64,000 nucleotides of DNA. Origin: Mytilus galloprovincialis (taxonomy: Eukaryota; Mollusca; Bivalvia; Mytilida; Mytilidae). Of the stretch, positions 44,088-55,445 are shown piece after piece. The position numbers were made by a program, and so were the translations under genes. A model generated the notes under the pieces. It was not told where the DNA came from, did no database searches, and worked only from the letters and a program-made list of their open reading frames with translations. The stretch's first letter is position 1; each line of letters begins with the position of its first letter. The DNA lies in the NCBI RefSeq assembly GCF_965363235.1, contig NC_134840.1, positions 91,276,416 to 91,340,415 on the forward strand. Reading direction: 5' to 3'.

Positions 44088-44384
44088 TAAGGCAGCAACC
44101 ATTTGATTTTCGGGGGGGGGGGGGGGGGGGGCTATGGTTTTTTTTGGAAAAAAAAGTTTGTTTCCAGTTTTTGGAGAAAAAATAATTTGTTTTTGATTCT
44201 GAGAAAAAAAAATTGTTTCTTTCACCCTCAGCTGCCACTATATGTAATGCTAAAATTGAAAGAAAAAAATTGTTTTCGACTTGTCGCGAAAAAAATAGAT
44301 TGTTTTTCGCCACAGGCGGAAAAAAAAGTTTGTCCAGAAAAAAAAACCATAGCCCCCCCAGAAAATCAAATGGTTGCTGCCTAA
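44088..44384. mobile_element. PIF/Harbinger-like MITE with TAA target duplication
   Basis: Termini GGCAGCAACCATTTGATT (44,091-) and its reverse complement (to 44,381) with similarity extending about 45 bp including a poly-G/poly-C stretch and 'ctatggttttttt'. Flanked by TAA on both sides (44,088-44,090; 44,382-44,384). Three-base TWA duplications are known for PIF/Harbinger. The interior is made of A-runs, T-runs and no transposase. A run of about 20 G lies at 44,112-44,131. Confidence 0.85.
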
Positions 44385-44519
44385 TATGATTTTTTAAACA
44401 GATTGTACTAGACATGCCGTGTCGGATTTTCATCGTACTAGTATATATGATAACAGTCTGACATGCGTAGCAGAGAAACAACAAATACCATATTTCAAGT
44501 CTTTGATTTGACCCGTCAA

Positions 44520-44567
44520 GGAATCGAACCACGGGTCTCCAGTCCTGAAAGACGTACGGATTGACCA
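44520..44567 (-). other. tRNA-like Pol III promoter (A and B boxes)
   Basis: Minus strand TGGTCAATCCG (44,567-44,557) fits TRGYNNANNNG and GGTTCGATTCC (44,530-44,520) is a perfect B box. The 5' half of an acceptor stem is missing and the T stem has a mismatch, so it is a tRNA-derived SINE head or a pseudo-tRNA, not a working tRNA. Confidence 0.45.
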
Positions 44568-44574
44568 TTTTTTA

Positions 44575-46732
44575 ATTCGGGTAAAATTGTGAACGAGATT
44601 CGGGGTTTTCGTCTTTTAAGCTCGGGAAATCGTGAATCTTCATAACTCGTAACGATAACTATACTCATCACTGACTATATTAATCTGTCATCACTGGGGT
44701 TGTAAGTTTAAATAGGATCACCTTTTGAAGTGCGGACGGTGTTAGACTTTTTTTCTGAATTTAGAAGGATTTCATTTTTACTGCCAAAAGACGGCGAAAA
44801 CCCACAACAAAACCCAACAATAAAATTTCAGAATCCGCATAGCACAAAACAATAACTTGGGGAATTTATAAAATACATTAAAAAACTGTCGGTTACGGCT
44901 AACGGTTTCAAATAAAACTTCCTCCATTACACACATGCTTCAAATGGAATCCAGTTTCGCCAAAAAGTGTTACTAGACCAAGTTTTAAGATTGGGATTTC
45001 CGGAAAAGAACCATTCCTGTCCCCTCTTCAACTGTGGTGCCAATGATGGTAAAAACGTCCCTAACTGACGTTAAACTATGATCGAAGACCCACTGCTGTT
45101 TCGATAGACTAATTTTTAAAATATCATAATTAATTCTTTTTCTAAACATGATTTGAGTACTATAAAAACTGGTTAAAATGATTATTCTTGAACTTCATAC
45201 ATTATAATGGATGTTTTATAAAAATGCTATATCTAAAGCCAAGAGCATCATTCTGATAAATGTGAAAAATCCACAAACATCGCAGATTTTCACCAAGCAT
45301 TATTTGCACGTGCAATAAATGCTTACAACCGTACTGCTGTCGTATTAATACTTCGATCGACACGATTTATTTTTTGAAGAAAGCGATATGAATTCCGGAT
45401 ATATGTGTCACACAATCGACATTCTTCTGGTTTCTAGTTGAATCCCATATTTGGCAATTTTGAAATGGTTATTTGAATTGATTTGGCGTAATTCTTGTTT
45501 ACTGTAGCATTTCTTAGGCTCTGGATTTATTTATGTTGTAAGGTATATTGTTGTTTAGTCGTGTTTATTAAATTTAACCATGAAATTTGCATTCATTGTA
45601 GGCTTTCTGGTGTGTTCGATTTGTTGAATATTCAATTAAAAGGACAATTACGGATTATGTACCCTTGTGTTGATTCAATGCTAAACATATGGACATTTTA
45701 TTAAAAAAAAAAACACTTTTTCCTTGTACTCTAGTATTTGACAATTCGGTGATTGATAGATAGAGGTTTATTGCATGCAGTTCTAGCAATGATGTCCTTA
45801 AAACAAGCTTATAATTTGAAATATTGGTTTAAACAAATATAAATATGGAGCAATTCATGTACACTTTCAAAGGTGCGCTCGACATTAGGGACTCAGTACA
45901 AGGTTTTTGGGTTTGTAAATATCATTTAGTATTTTTTGGTAAAAAAACAAACACAAGCACACCATGGCAAAACAAGTTAGTAGATCTTGATCCTAATCTG
46001 TGTTTAAAATTTTATAACAAAAAATCTCTGCCTTAAACATGTTAAAAGTCTGTGGATTTTCTACAAAAGTCTTGGTTTTTTTTGCCACAAAATACCCAAT
46101 TTCTATTAAATGCCATACAACAATAAATAATAATGCTTAACATGAACTTTTTCGTTGGCATATGTCCAAAATGGCCTGTTTCTGTTATTCATATTTTTTG
46201 CTATTTTGATACTATTGCAGCAAGAAAATATCTCATTTCATATGGGTACAGAAGGGGCAATAAACATTAAAGTAACCAATACATTACCTTTAATTTAGTT
46301 TTTTGTTGAAATTTTAATAATAGTATCAGAATCAAGAAAAAAAAACGGTCTGCAGAGACCTGATGCCCACATGCTTGACATCAAGACCAAATTACACAAA
46401 AAGTTTTTTTTAAAATTATAGACTAAGACATTATTCGTGACAAAGACTCAATGTTGATAATGTACCAGTTTTTCTAACCAAATTACTGAAATCCCTAGTT
46501 ATCTAGCCTCATTGTTAGACTTAAGAGGCGTAACGTGGGTGCATTAGTGATATTTTCTAAACAAGAACCGGGTAAATCGAACATTTAATTAGCAAGCATC
46601 ATGTTTATTTGCGACGCCTATAAAGCCGCGAATACAAATGTAAAACAAAGGAATCTGAAAAATTGTTCTAAACCCGATCGGTAATGTTATTAGCTGTCCC
46701 GACTTTACGTCGTAACCATCGAGAGGCAGATC
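44575..46732. other. Non-coding DNA
   Basis: No coding exon that I would defend. A 63-codon plus frame at 45,845-46,036 has no motif. Confidence 0.45.
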
Positions 46733-47801
46733 TTAGGCCAATTAAAATTAATTGATAGATTTTCATCCCCGCCCGCCCCTCTGAAATCGTCCCGCCCCGA
46801 TTTTTTTTATTTTGCAAAATTTACGATTTCCGGATTTTGTTCATTTCCGTTACCGGTAACCGTCAATAATTTCGTTTCATTCGAACTTCCTGTTTATAAA
46901 ATTTCGGTTTTCATATTTCTTGTTTCGAGTACTTTAAAACGATTATGTTGACAAATTCTGCTGCTCAATGATGACAGTATCATCTACGGAGAATATAGAA
47001 AGATTACCAGAAGGGCATGAAATATTCGGGTTACGAGTATAAAATACGCTGTGTCCAACGCAAATCGCGGTATGTCACAAATTGGAAATTTCTTTCATCA
47101 GAAAATTGTGGATTTATTTAATAATACACTGACTTTATGTAAGCAAATTTGGGCTGTGAATGATTTCCAAAGTGCAAGAATCGTGGAACAAATTGGTAGA
47201 AAAAAAAGAGTTCAAAAAGTCGACAAACATACACATTGTGTACTAGAAAACCCTTAGATTCATGAGATTTACCTATGGCTAAATACCATTTATAATGTAA
47301 TTATATATGCGTCACTTCTTGCATAACTTGAGAATCTTAAAAGCGCCAACTTGACTATTCCTGGCAACACTTGTTTGAGTGTTCATTTCATTCATAATAT
47401 TTGTGCTGCATACCATTGCATTTGCATAAGTTTATGGGGACTACAAACCATCGCTTAGAGAGCAAAATAAATTTGGAGTTGGTAGTCAAATGAATAGAGA
47501 ATTTCTCCATGGTTTTACTGTTTGCTGAAAATATGTTTCTAAAGTAGCGATTGCATGTAGAACAGTCCGCGTTGCAAATCAGAGATGTTTATTCAAGAAT
47601 TATGTACGATTTTTTATACATGTTTAAACATTTACATGGTATAAGCTAAATTTTGTAATTATAACACTTGCATATATATGAAGTTCACGCCACAAGAAGG
47701 TTTCAAATTGAATAAAATTTAAAAAAATTAAATCCTCCCACCCGCCCCATTTTTTTCAAAACTTTGGATGAAAATCTACTAATTAATTTTAGTTGGCCTT
47801 A
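46733..47801. mobile_element. Non-autonomous PIF/Harbinger-like element, 1.06 kb
   Basis: Termini GGCCAATTAAAATTAATT (46,736-) and the reverse complement of the right end (to 47,798), about 33 bp with three mismatches ('gatagattttcatcc' shared), flanked by TTA on both sides (46,733-46,735; 47,799-47,801). No transposase; a 68-codon plus frame at 47,051 is unremarkable. Just inside each terminus is a C-rich or G-rich stretch. Confidence 0.8.
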
Positions 47802-48718
47802 GCCTGATGAATAAAAGACAAATGTATACCAGTTCAAATTCTTTTGAATCGCAAAAAGTCGGAAAGCAAGCCATTACAGTAATTCTGTAGCATTAACACA
47901 CGGCGATGATGATAGTGCTTGTTACTGCAATACATAGCTTTGAATGAAAATTCAATAAATCACACAACAGTTTAGCTTAACCTTTCACTTGTATGGCAGT
48001 CGCATAAAATTCCATTATATTGACAACGATGTGTGAACAAAACAAACTGACATAATATAATGTAGTTAATATATCTGTACTGTAAGAGTTTTTAGATAAT
48101 TATTTGATTATAAAAAAATAAATCTTCACAAATTAACCATCTTCAATTTTCAAACTTTTCATATTAAAAGTCACTAGACTAGTGTGTCGCCAACGACATG
48201 CTTTAAAACATCATCAGTTCATCTCTAAAATTGTCCGATGATTTAAAATCTTATGTTACAACTGCCTTATAGAGCACAGTTTACCGATTTGGCTATAATT
48301 CATTTGGTTCAAATATGTTTTTTTTTCTATATTAAATGCCTTTCGGTCATTTATACACTCTTTTAAATACATGATATTATTGATGAATACATGATAGCAT
48401 ATATTTATACTTGATAGTATTTACTTCTCAGGCGTGATATTAGACAATAATGCAGAATAAGTTAATGATTAAGTCAAAAATCGTATTAAAAAAAAATCAA
48501 GAATAGGGAAAAAAAACAGGGGAACAAGATGGAAAAGGTGATGTAAATTTTATCACTTTTATTTTTAATATTAAAAAAAATTAAAACATTTTGACTGCTA
48601 ACTTATGCATTTATTAGTATACGTACCAGAATTCAAAGGACGAAGACCCGTTGAATATTTATAATTGTTTTAACCGAGTTTTTCAGAACTTCGTTCCTCA
48701 TTTCTTCGATTTCTTTAA
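47802..48718. other. Non-coding DNA 3' of the exon series
   Basis: No gene. This would be the 3' untranslated side of the minus-strand gene; no single polyadenylation signal stands out. Confidence 0.4.
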
Positions 48719-49088
48719 CTAGTTCTCTCGTGGATTTTCTCTTTCTTGTTTGCTTTGTCTTCTTTTTTTATGTCTCTTTTGTTCGCATTGTTTGGCTACT
48801 TTCCTAGCCCAGTGAAGCCTTACATCGTCCGCATCCTTGATATCAACTAAAGTGGATGAGGTAGATGGTCTTGGCCTCGGTGTTGATGTACAAGGCTTCA
48901 CGGGGGATAAGGCTGGATCGGGAAGATCATGAATCCTTCCCTGATGATTGGTTAAGTCGAACTAATCCTGTACGTTTCTTCTGTAGCTTCATCTTCAGGG
49001 GGTGAGATTGGAACAGGTAGTATAAGTAGATTTTGAGCGAAATCACGAGAAAGCGAGTCATTGACTCTGGTCGTCCGAAATCTTTTAA
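48719..49088 (-). CDS. Candidate terminal exon of an unnamed multi-exon gene
   Basis: Acceptor CATCACAG ends at 49,089. With a phase-1 entry (one base carried from the exon upstream) the frame reads KRFRTTRVNDSLSRDFAQNL, ILPVPISPPEDEATEETYR and stops at TAA 48,952-48,954. One base out of frame, from 48,961, it continues as NHQGRIHDLPDPALSPVKPC, a Pro/Ser/Thr-rich part, DADDVRLHWARKVAKQCEQK and a Lys/Arg-rich tail to the stop at 48,719. Both parts look coding, so either a frameshift has occurred or the second part is untranslated. No family recognised. Entry phase matches the donors of the upstream exons. Confidence 0.5.
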
Positions 49089-50099
49089 CTGTGATGAAAT
49101 TATCTTACCGTAAATTCAATTAGTAAGAGTTCAAATATGGCTCTATATGAGATGTAATTATAAGCATCTACATTGTAATGTTAAAATCATTGAATCATAA
49201 AATACACACATAATACACAAACAGATACATACACAATCAGACACAATTCTTACCTGTCATGTTGTTATCACACTATTTAAGGCCGGGTTCACACTAATCT
49301 ACATGTACTGTAAACCTTTTAGCAATAAATTGTATTGAACATTTTCAATGCACATTAGATTCTCATTAAATAGTTTTCATCTGTACATCGGTTTTCGATT
49401 ACCTGTATATGAAAATTATTCACAATTGTTAAATAGAAGTTACTTAAATGTACATTACATATATGTTAGAAAATATTCACCCCAACTCGTCCAATTGGAA
49501 ATCAGTTTTTCCCTTCTAATTTTCATAGTACATGGCTTTTAATGCATTATACCATGTAAATTAATTATGAAAATTAACTGTGTGCAAAAGTGTGCAATTC
49601 CTCTCAGGCATGCTCCGAGGAAACAGCATACTGAAACGATAAAAGAGAATAGAATTATATATTTTCTTTAATTTAGAATAAAGTAAAATGCTGTCGACCA
49701 ATGGAATGCAAGATTTGTTACCCTCGTAATAGTGAACAATGATCTGATGACACAAAACATGTTCTTAGTAACGGATCACCAACAAAGGGCCAAATTTACT
49801 GTAGCAAGATATTTTCTTTGGAAATTTGGTCATGAAAGTGAGTTCAACTAGGAAGAAGATTTTATGATACCTGGCAATTTAAATTTGCATTAATTATTTT
49901 TATGAATAGTATTAAGATGAACAAAAGATTTGAACACGCACGTAGTTCAAATTTTTAAATAAAATCTCTTTCAATTAGAACATGTGATCGCATACATATA
50001 ATACAGGGATAACACCTTTTCGGAACCTACATGGATTGACAGTTTCGCGTACGTGAACAGTGTCTATGAGGGAGTAAGACGGTTCATTTTAAACAAAAG

Positions 50100-50172
50100 T
50101 GGGCTTCTTCCTGTGGGCCTGTACTACTTTTGGGTGCCACCACAACATCAACCACCTCTTCCTCAGTCGTGT
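50100..50172 (-). pseudogene. Duplicate exon without splice donor
   Basis: Acceptor and first 70 or so bases identical or nearly so to the exon at 50,469-50,558, but the 31-bp deletion removes its last codons and the GTAAGT donor. It cannot be spliced as an internal exon. Confidence 0.75.
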
Positions 50173-50468
50173 CTGCAATTAAAAATATGTTCGTGTTATA
50201 ATTGAAATGTTGATGATTTATACAGATACAAAGGGAAAGCGGTGACCCGTTGTCATTTGCAACGACAGATTATTTGCATGAATCGAGACTTGTATTGAAA
50301 TGTGTTGATCTACAGTTGAGAGAAGGATGTTTGAACATGTGATTGCATACATATAATACAGTGATAACACCTTTTGGGCACCTACATTGATTGACAGTTA
50401 CGCGAAAATGAACAGTATCTATGAGGGAGTAAGACGGTTCATTTTAAACAAAAGTGTCATTGACTTAC

Positions 50469-50558
50469 CAACATCAGTGTCGATGTGGGCTTCTTCCTGT
50501 AGGCATGTACTACTTTTGGGTGCCACCACAACATCAACCACCTCTTCCTCAGTCGTGT
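50469..50558 (-). CDS. Internal phase 1-1 exon (90 nt)
   Basis: Acceptor TTTTTAATTGCAG, donor G|GTAAGTCAATG. Encodes TTEEEVVDVVVAPKSSTCLQ followed by EEAHIDTDV, acidic and Val-rich. 90 nt, so skipping or duplicating it keeps the frame. Family not recognised. Confidence 0.6.
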
Positions 50559-50850
50559 CTGCAATTAAAAATATGTTCGTGTTATAATTGAAATGTTGAT
50601 GATTTATACAGATGCAAAGGGAAAGCGATGACCCGTTGTCATTTGCAACGACAGATCACTTGCATGAATCGAGACTTGTATTGAAATATGTTGATCTACA
50701 GTTGAGAAAAGGATGTTTGAAACTGTGATTGTATACATATAATAAAGTGATAACACCTTCTTGGCAGATATATGGATTGACAGTTTAGCGTACGTGAATA
50801 GTGTCTATCAGGAGTAAGACGGTTCATTCTAAAATTTGTCATTGACTTAC

Positions 50851-50904
50851 CAAGATCAGTGGCCTTGTGTTTTTCCTGTGTTCCATGAGTAATCTGCCTC
50901 ATGT
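50851..50904 (-). CDS. Internal phase 1-1 exon (54 nt)
   Basis: Acceptor CTTAATTGCAG, donor G|GTAAGTCAATG; encodes MRQITHGTQEKHKATDL. Same acceptor and donor context as the 90-nt exon, and the surrounding intron is homologous, so the two exons are old duplicates that diverged. Confidence 0.6.
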
Positions 50905-51051
50905 CTGCAATTAAGATATGTACATGTTATTATTGATGAGTTGAGAAGTAATACCCAAAAAATACAAGAGTCCCAAAGTCACGCGTCAGTGTATTGTGTG
51001 TATGAGGAGGTAATGGGCCCGGGGTTAATTGATGTAGTGTCGTTAACTTAC

Positions 51052-51134
51052 CGAAATCCCAGACTGGTTTATATAGACCTATGAGGTGGAGGCTTTCATC
51101 CAATTGTACGGTGTTGCTGGTGTTGATGGTATTT
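51052..51134 (-). pseudogene. Exon-like segment with frame break (83 nt)
   Basis: Acceptor CTATTACAG and donor G|GTAAGTTAAC. Entering in phase 1 gives TPYNWMKAS, like the PYNWL of the 53.0-kb exon, then an in-frame TAG; 83 nt is one short of a multiple of three. It looks like a member of the series that lost a base. Confidence 0.45.
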
Positions 51135-51353
51135 CTGTAATAGTAAACCACTTAATTTACATCAAAACTTTTAACATGTACAGTTAATCTTAGTCAAATG
51201 TTGTCATTGATAGGAAACGTGTGTTACTTTACGTTATGCAACATAATGTTATGCACGTGTTCATTTATATTCACCCCTCCTAATAAATTATATCACATTT
51301 TGCAAAAAAGATATCAATTGCATTTCAACAACATGCTTAAATAAATTACAAAC

Positions 51354-51389
51354 CTGGTGAACATCTACCACTGGAGGAGTGGACTGTTT
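51354..51389 (-). CDS. Possible 36-nt micro-exon
   Basis: Acceptor TTCTTCAACAG, weak donor CAG|GTTTGT. Phase 1-1, encoding TVHSSSGRCSP. Supported mainly by phase and by a position between other exons. Confidence 0.3.
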
Positions 51390-51424
51390 CTGTTGAAGAA
51401 ATATAGCACACACATATACATATA

Positions 51425-51643
51425 TCTGTAAATTTGCTTTCACAAATTTTTGGTTCTTCCCTCGCCGGGATTCGAACCCATGCTACTGTGATATCGTGAC
51501 ACCAAATCGCCTGCACTGCAGCCGTCCCGCTAGACCACACGACCACCTGGGCTCTCAAAAAAAGAGCTTTCGCTGGCCGTGTGTTACCTTTCCTCGTCAG
51601 TTTTAATCTAGCGGCGTACTACAGTACATGATATATAAGGCAT
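51425..51643 (-). mobile_element. tRNA-derived SINE-like element, copy 1
   Basis: Minus strand A box TGGTCTAGCGG (51,537-51,527) and B box GGTTCGAATCC (51,478-51,468) with a long variable-arm-like gap, as in Ser/Leu-type tRNAs. Similarity to copy 2 covers about 219 bp, including a hairpin-forming AAAGAGC/GCTCT stretch before the A box. Confidence 0.75.
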
Positions 51644-51865
51644 GAAGATGTTATTGTTACAGATCAGCTAAATTATCTATAGTAAAGGATCCTACAAATT
51701 AATGTAATATACAGTCACAGAAAATAATTATATTTATAAGTACGTCTGAGTCAGTGACAACTCTACAACAGATGTATCCATCGGATCGCCATCAATGATG
51801 GTGATACATGGCTGTGTACATAATGTATATACAACTCGTCTAAACATCAACCCAACAATGTTAGA

Positions 51866-52085
51866 TCTGTAAATTTGCTTTCACAAATTTTTGGTTCTTC
51901 CCTCGCCGGGATTCGAACCCATGCTACTGTGATATCGTGACACCAAATCGCCTGCACTGCAGCCGTCCCGCTAGACCACACGACCACCTGGGCTCTAAAA
52001 AAAAAGAGCTTTCGCTAGCTGTGTGTTACCTTTCCTCGTCAGTTTTAATCTAGCGGCGTACTACAGTACATGATATATAAGGCAT
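51866..52085 (-). mobile_element. tRNA-derived SINE-like element, copy 2
   Basis: Same sequence as 51,425-51,643 with very few changes ('gctggccg' against 'gctagctg'). Same orientation, 222 bp away. Independent insertion or local duplication cannot be told apart by eye. Confidence 0.75.
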
Positions 52086-52139
52086 ATATATTTGGTCTTT
52101 TTTTTCTTCTTCTTTATTTCGATAAAATTGTATAATAAC

Positions 52140-52560
52140 TGTATATAAATGTCCAATACCACCATCCATCCCCCATCCCAAGCGAACCACTTTCGCCCGG
52201 GTTGTGGATGGATGGTGGCATTGGATTTTGTTATATCACCATACACCCCCAAGCCTGCCAAATCACGTTCGGTTGCAGTTGGCCTGGATGTCGGCATTAA
52301 ACAGTTATGTAGAGTAATAATACAGTTATTGCCTATTAATCAATTAAAACCAATGGACATTATATTGTCAAAGTATTATAAGTTCCAGCGGTCTCCCACC
52401 ACAGTTCCGCTTAAGTGTACAGCGTATGTGAGTCGGTGTGATGGGGTTCATTTTAGTTATGTAATTGACTTACTAATATGTGGGGATAGCATCTGGTACT
52501 CTACACCACTATGGTTATTATCGGCAGTAAACATATGTGCATATTATAATGGATATATTG
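52140..52560. other. Intron-like segment with a weak extra exon copy
   Basis: A donor-like A|GTAAGTCAATTAC on the minus strand near 52,475, set in sequence resembling the other introns ('gtgatggggttcattttag'), suggests another decayed unit of the exon series. Near 52,150-52,230 'ccaccatccatcccccatcc' and 'gggttgtggatggatggtgg' form an imperfect inverted repeat. Confidence 0.3.
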
Positions 52561-52989
52561 AGCAATAATAAAACAGTACACCAGAGGCCTGTAATCAATT
52601 CCGAAGACACTTACATTGAACGGTTGATGTAACAGCAGTATACTACTGTTGCCTTAACTTCCGTCTGCACTATACCATGTAAAAATGTAATTGTGGAGTC
52701 CAAACGTTTGTTCATGAAAAGGATATATTGTCCACTTTCAGTTTTTTCATAAATAATTCGATACACGTGTACATTGATAATCCAACCTCCAAATATGACA
52801 TGAATCCATTGTTGTAATCAAATGTGAGTGTGTAATCGTTGAGTGAAGAATGACTAAACATGACTGTGATCGGCTACATATCATAAAGTCACAACAGCAG
52901 TGGGAGCGCCCTGCCATCAGAGTTAGTCGTAATTGTACAGCATATGTCAAGATGTAATGGGTTTAAATTAACAATAGCCATAGACTTAC

Positions 52990-53067
52990 CAGTCATATCA
53001 GTGGCCTGCTTATTGCCACTTGTTATGAGCCAGTTGTACGGACTGCATATCTTTGTGGATGAGTGTT
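52990..53067 (-). CDS. Internal phase 1-1 exon (78 nt)
   Basis: Acceptor TTTTTATTTTTACAG, donor G|GTAAGTCTATGG. Encodes HSSTKICSPYNWLITSGNKQ followed by ATDMT. Its ATD-M-x-G end resembles the KATDLG end of the 54-nt exon. It is the most upstream well-supported exon of the series. Confidence 0.55.
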
Positions 53068-53236
53068 CTGTAAAAATAAAAAATAAATATATTTACATCT
53101 AAGCTGTAACATGTTGAGCTCAATTGTACGTTTGGCAGAAATAACTATATACACGTGTAAATTAATAATTACAACTTTGTTCATTGAATTTCGCACATTT
53201 ATTGTCATTGTATTATAATCATTTTCTTTGTTTTCG

Positions 53237-53490
53237 CTTTCATTTCGATAATTCTTTCGAACGGACAATACGTGTTCCTTCCTTATATAATTATTTACAG
53301 ATGGCGGCTGTAACGCCTTGATAACATTCTCTCATAATACTTCCAACGAACTCTTATACGTATCAAGGGCCGAGATCGGAGACCCGTCTATGACTTTTCA
53401 GTGGAATCGTCGCTTTCATATTTTATAATTCTTGTGAACGGGCAAGTCATTTTCTTCTTTATATATCTATTGACGGATGGCGGCTGTAAA
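53237..53490 (+). repeat. Old local duplication (about 177 bp apart)
   Basis: 'tcgctttcatttcgataatt' to 'cagatggcggctgtaacgcc' (53,236-53,317) recurs as 'tcgctttcatattttataat' to 'ggatggcggctgtaaagcc' (53,410-53,492). Each copy ends in a GATGGCGGC motif of YY1 type. Confidence 0.6.
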
Positions 53491-53836
53491 GCCTAACTTT
53501 CAAGGTCCTAAATCGCTAACCACGTCTGGACTTTACAATGGATCAATAAAATCTGCTTTCAAGAGTGAAGTGCAACATGTAACTTTTTCCAGAATGATCG
53601 AAGTTATTGCGGTCAGTGATTAAAATACCGACAGTCTTGAATACTTCCTTCATTTTGAAAGATAAACTGTACGTTTCTTACTATAGGTTATACACTGAAT
53701 AGAACATAAACATTTGAATTTTCATAGAAAAATACTTGCAGTAAAACCTACCGTTACATGGAATTAAAGAAAATACTTTTCAAAGATTTTACCAAGCATA
53801 TAGTGTTTGATGGATCTTTTTTCTAAGTAATGCGTT

Positions 53837-54043
53837 TTACCTCAATATTTCTGTTGTTAAGCCCATCTTGTACATTCTTGCACAGCCTCCTGGTATAATG
53901 TAATAACTTGTATCCATTCGTATCAACTGAAATACCACACTGACTAGCGTCAAGTTATTTGTGCTCATCGAGTGCAAGAAATAATTAAGAGAGCTTACAG
54001 TTATAGAAACAAAAAACGTTGTTAAGACCAGTGGCCGTTTCAT
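53837..54043 (-). CDS. Possible first exon with signal-peptide-like start
   Basis: ATG at 54,043 opens MKRPLVLTTFFVSITVSSL, a basic start followed by a hydrophobic stretch. The frame runs 68 codons and passes a donor-like AG|GTAAAA near its end. If spliced there it would exit in phase 2, which does not match the phase-1 exons downstream, so a missing exon or an unrelated chance frame must be assumed. Confidence 0.25.
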   Translation of the reverse strand: MKRPLVLTTFFVSITVSSLNYFLHSMSTNNLTLVSVVFQLIRMDTSYYIIPGGCARMYKMGLTTEILR

Positions 54044-55309
54044 AACCGAAAACCCTGCTGTCCCACCTAATTTCTTCGTCTTATTTCAATAAAGGGTCTC
54101 CTCTTTCAGCATTGATTCCAATATGATTATTCGTAAGTTCATTAATTCTATTGTCAAGACATTTTCTAAAAACGAAAATGGAACGGAGTCTATTCGATTT
54201 GTTTTTATGTCATTTCTATTACAATCTGTTCTCAGATACCTGAAATATTATGCGGATTTTGCTTCTTCTATCAATACACCATCGTAAGGATTATTTAGAC
54301 TTTGTTTTGTTAAAATTTGTCCATCTGGTTTTATGAGATGATATTTAGAGAAAAAAAAAAGAATAGTTTGCCTTATGATGAGATGATAATATAAGTAAAT
54401 TAATATAAATGTAATTTTTCACACGAAAACTAGTTTGATTTTAGATTGATGATGAATTGCTGCTTATTAAACGGAAAAGTAATATTTTTTGTTGTTTCGT
54501 TATTCTTTACACAAATTCCTTTTCTTTTATAATTTTGTTCGTGTAAATCTCGATCTGATATTGGAGCCAAAAATCTACGGGTGGCAACAGCCGCACATAC
54601 GAGAGGCTCGGTTTCATATTTTACTAAGTCCTATGTAGGGAAAAGGATGAGAACGTACTCGGACACTTCTTCATGCTATTCCCAATTACAAATTCCCACA
54701 TATTTATTTATTAAACATGTTAAAAGGCTTAAGACATGAGTTACTGAATATAATACAATTTTTTTATAGTAGAAAATCAAAATCGTGCAAGTCGACTACA
54801 ATACCGCTAGATGGGTATTTTTTTGATACCTTATATTTAAGAACTATATGCATTAAGACTATTTTTAAAGGAGATATAATGGACTGACTTGTATAACATT
54901 TTGTGTTATTTCAAGAAATATAAGTAGGTCATCCGAATCAGAAAATAGGTTTGAACAATTTCCTCTTTTGTCCTCACAAAACTACGTCAGTGTTATTTCA
55001 TTTCATCCATTCAAATGACCATTAACATTTTAACATCAAGCATCTTTTTTTTCAAACTAATCCGGAAAAAACTGATCTTATTACATATCAAATATAAACA
55101 AAGTTTTAAGAAAAACTGTAATGACCAAATAATACCCACGTGTTAAAACCCTGCCTATAGCCATGAATGGTCTCCTCTTCTTTCTTCATCTGTTTATGTG
55201 GGTCACATATAGAGGCTGTATACCTGCAACAAAAAACTATGAATTAGTATCACCTTTAACTAGAGACTCTTTGCTGTTGCAATTTTTTCAGAATTTAATC
55301 TTGATAAAG
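54044..55309. other. Non-coding DNA
   Basis: No gene or repeat that I can support. Confidence 0.4.
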
Positions 55310-55445
55310 AAAGAAGATGTGGTATGATTGCCAATGAGACAACTCTCCACAAGAGACCAACATGACAGAGAAATTAACAATTATAGGTAACCGTAAGGCC
55401 CTTCAACAATGAGCAAAGCATATACCGCAAGTCATTTTTAAATCA
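55310..55445 (-). repeat. Dispersed repeat family M, inverted copy
   Basis: 'gatgtggtatgattgccaat', 'acaactctccacaagagacc', 'accgtaaggcccttcaacaa' are the reverse complement of the 3' half of the 30.9-kb copy. Confidence 0.85.

Larger units (their letters stand above)
49980..50930 (-). repeat. Tandem duplication of an exon with its introns (three copies)
   Basis: Copy 1 49,980-50,335, copy 2 50,336-50,711, copy 3 from 50,712. Copies 1 and 2 are nearly identical ('gtctatgagggagtaagac', 'ccacaacatcaaccacctc', 'ttgcaacgacagat'); copy 3 is more diverged and its exon differs. Copy 1 lacks 31 bp present in copy 2. Confidence 0.9.

Noticed and set aside
44520..44567. Functional tRNA gene
   Set aside because: A and B boxes are good, but the 5' acceptor strand is missing and the T stem has a mismatch.
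44083..44568. 161-codon minus-strand frame rich in Phe and Pro
   Set aside because: Runs through the homopolymer-rich MITE and a pseudo-tRNA; composition explains the open frame.
51425..51643. Functional tRNA-Ser or tRNA-Leu gene
   Set aside because: A and B boxes lie in a repeated 220-bp unit, and acceptor pairing is absent; fits a SINE head.
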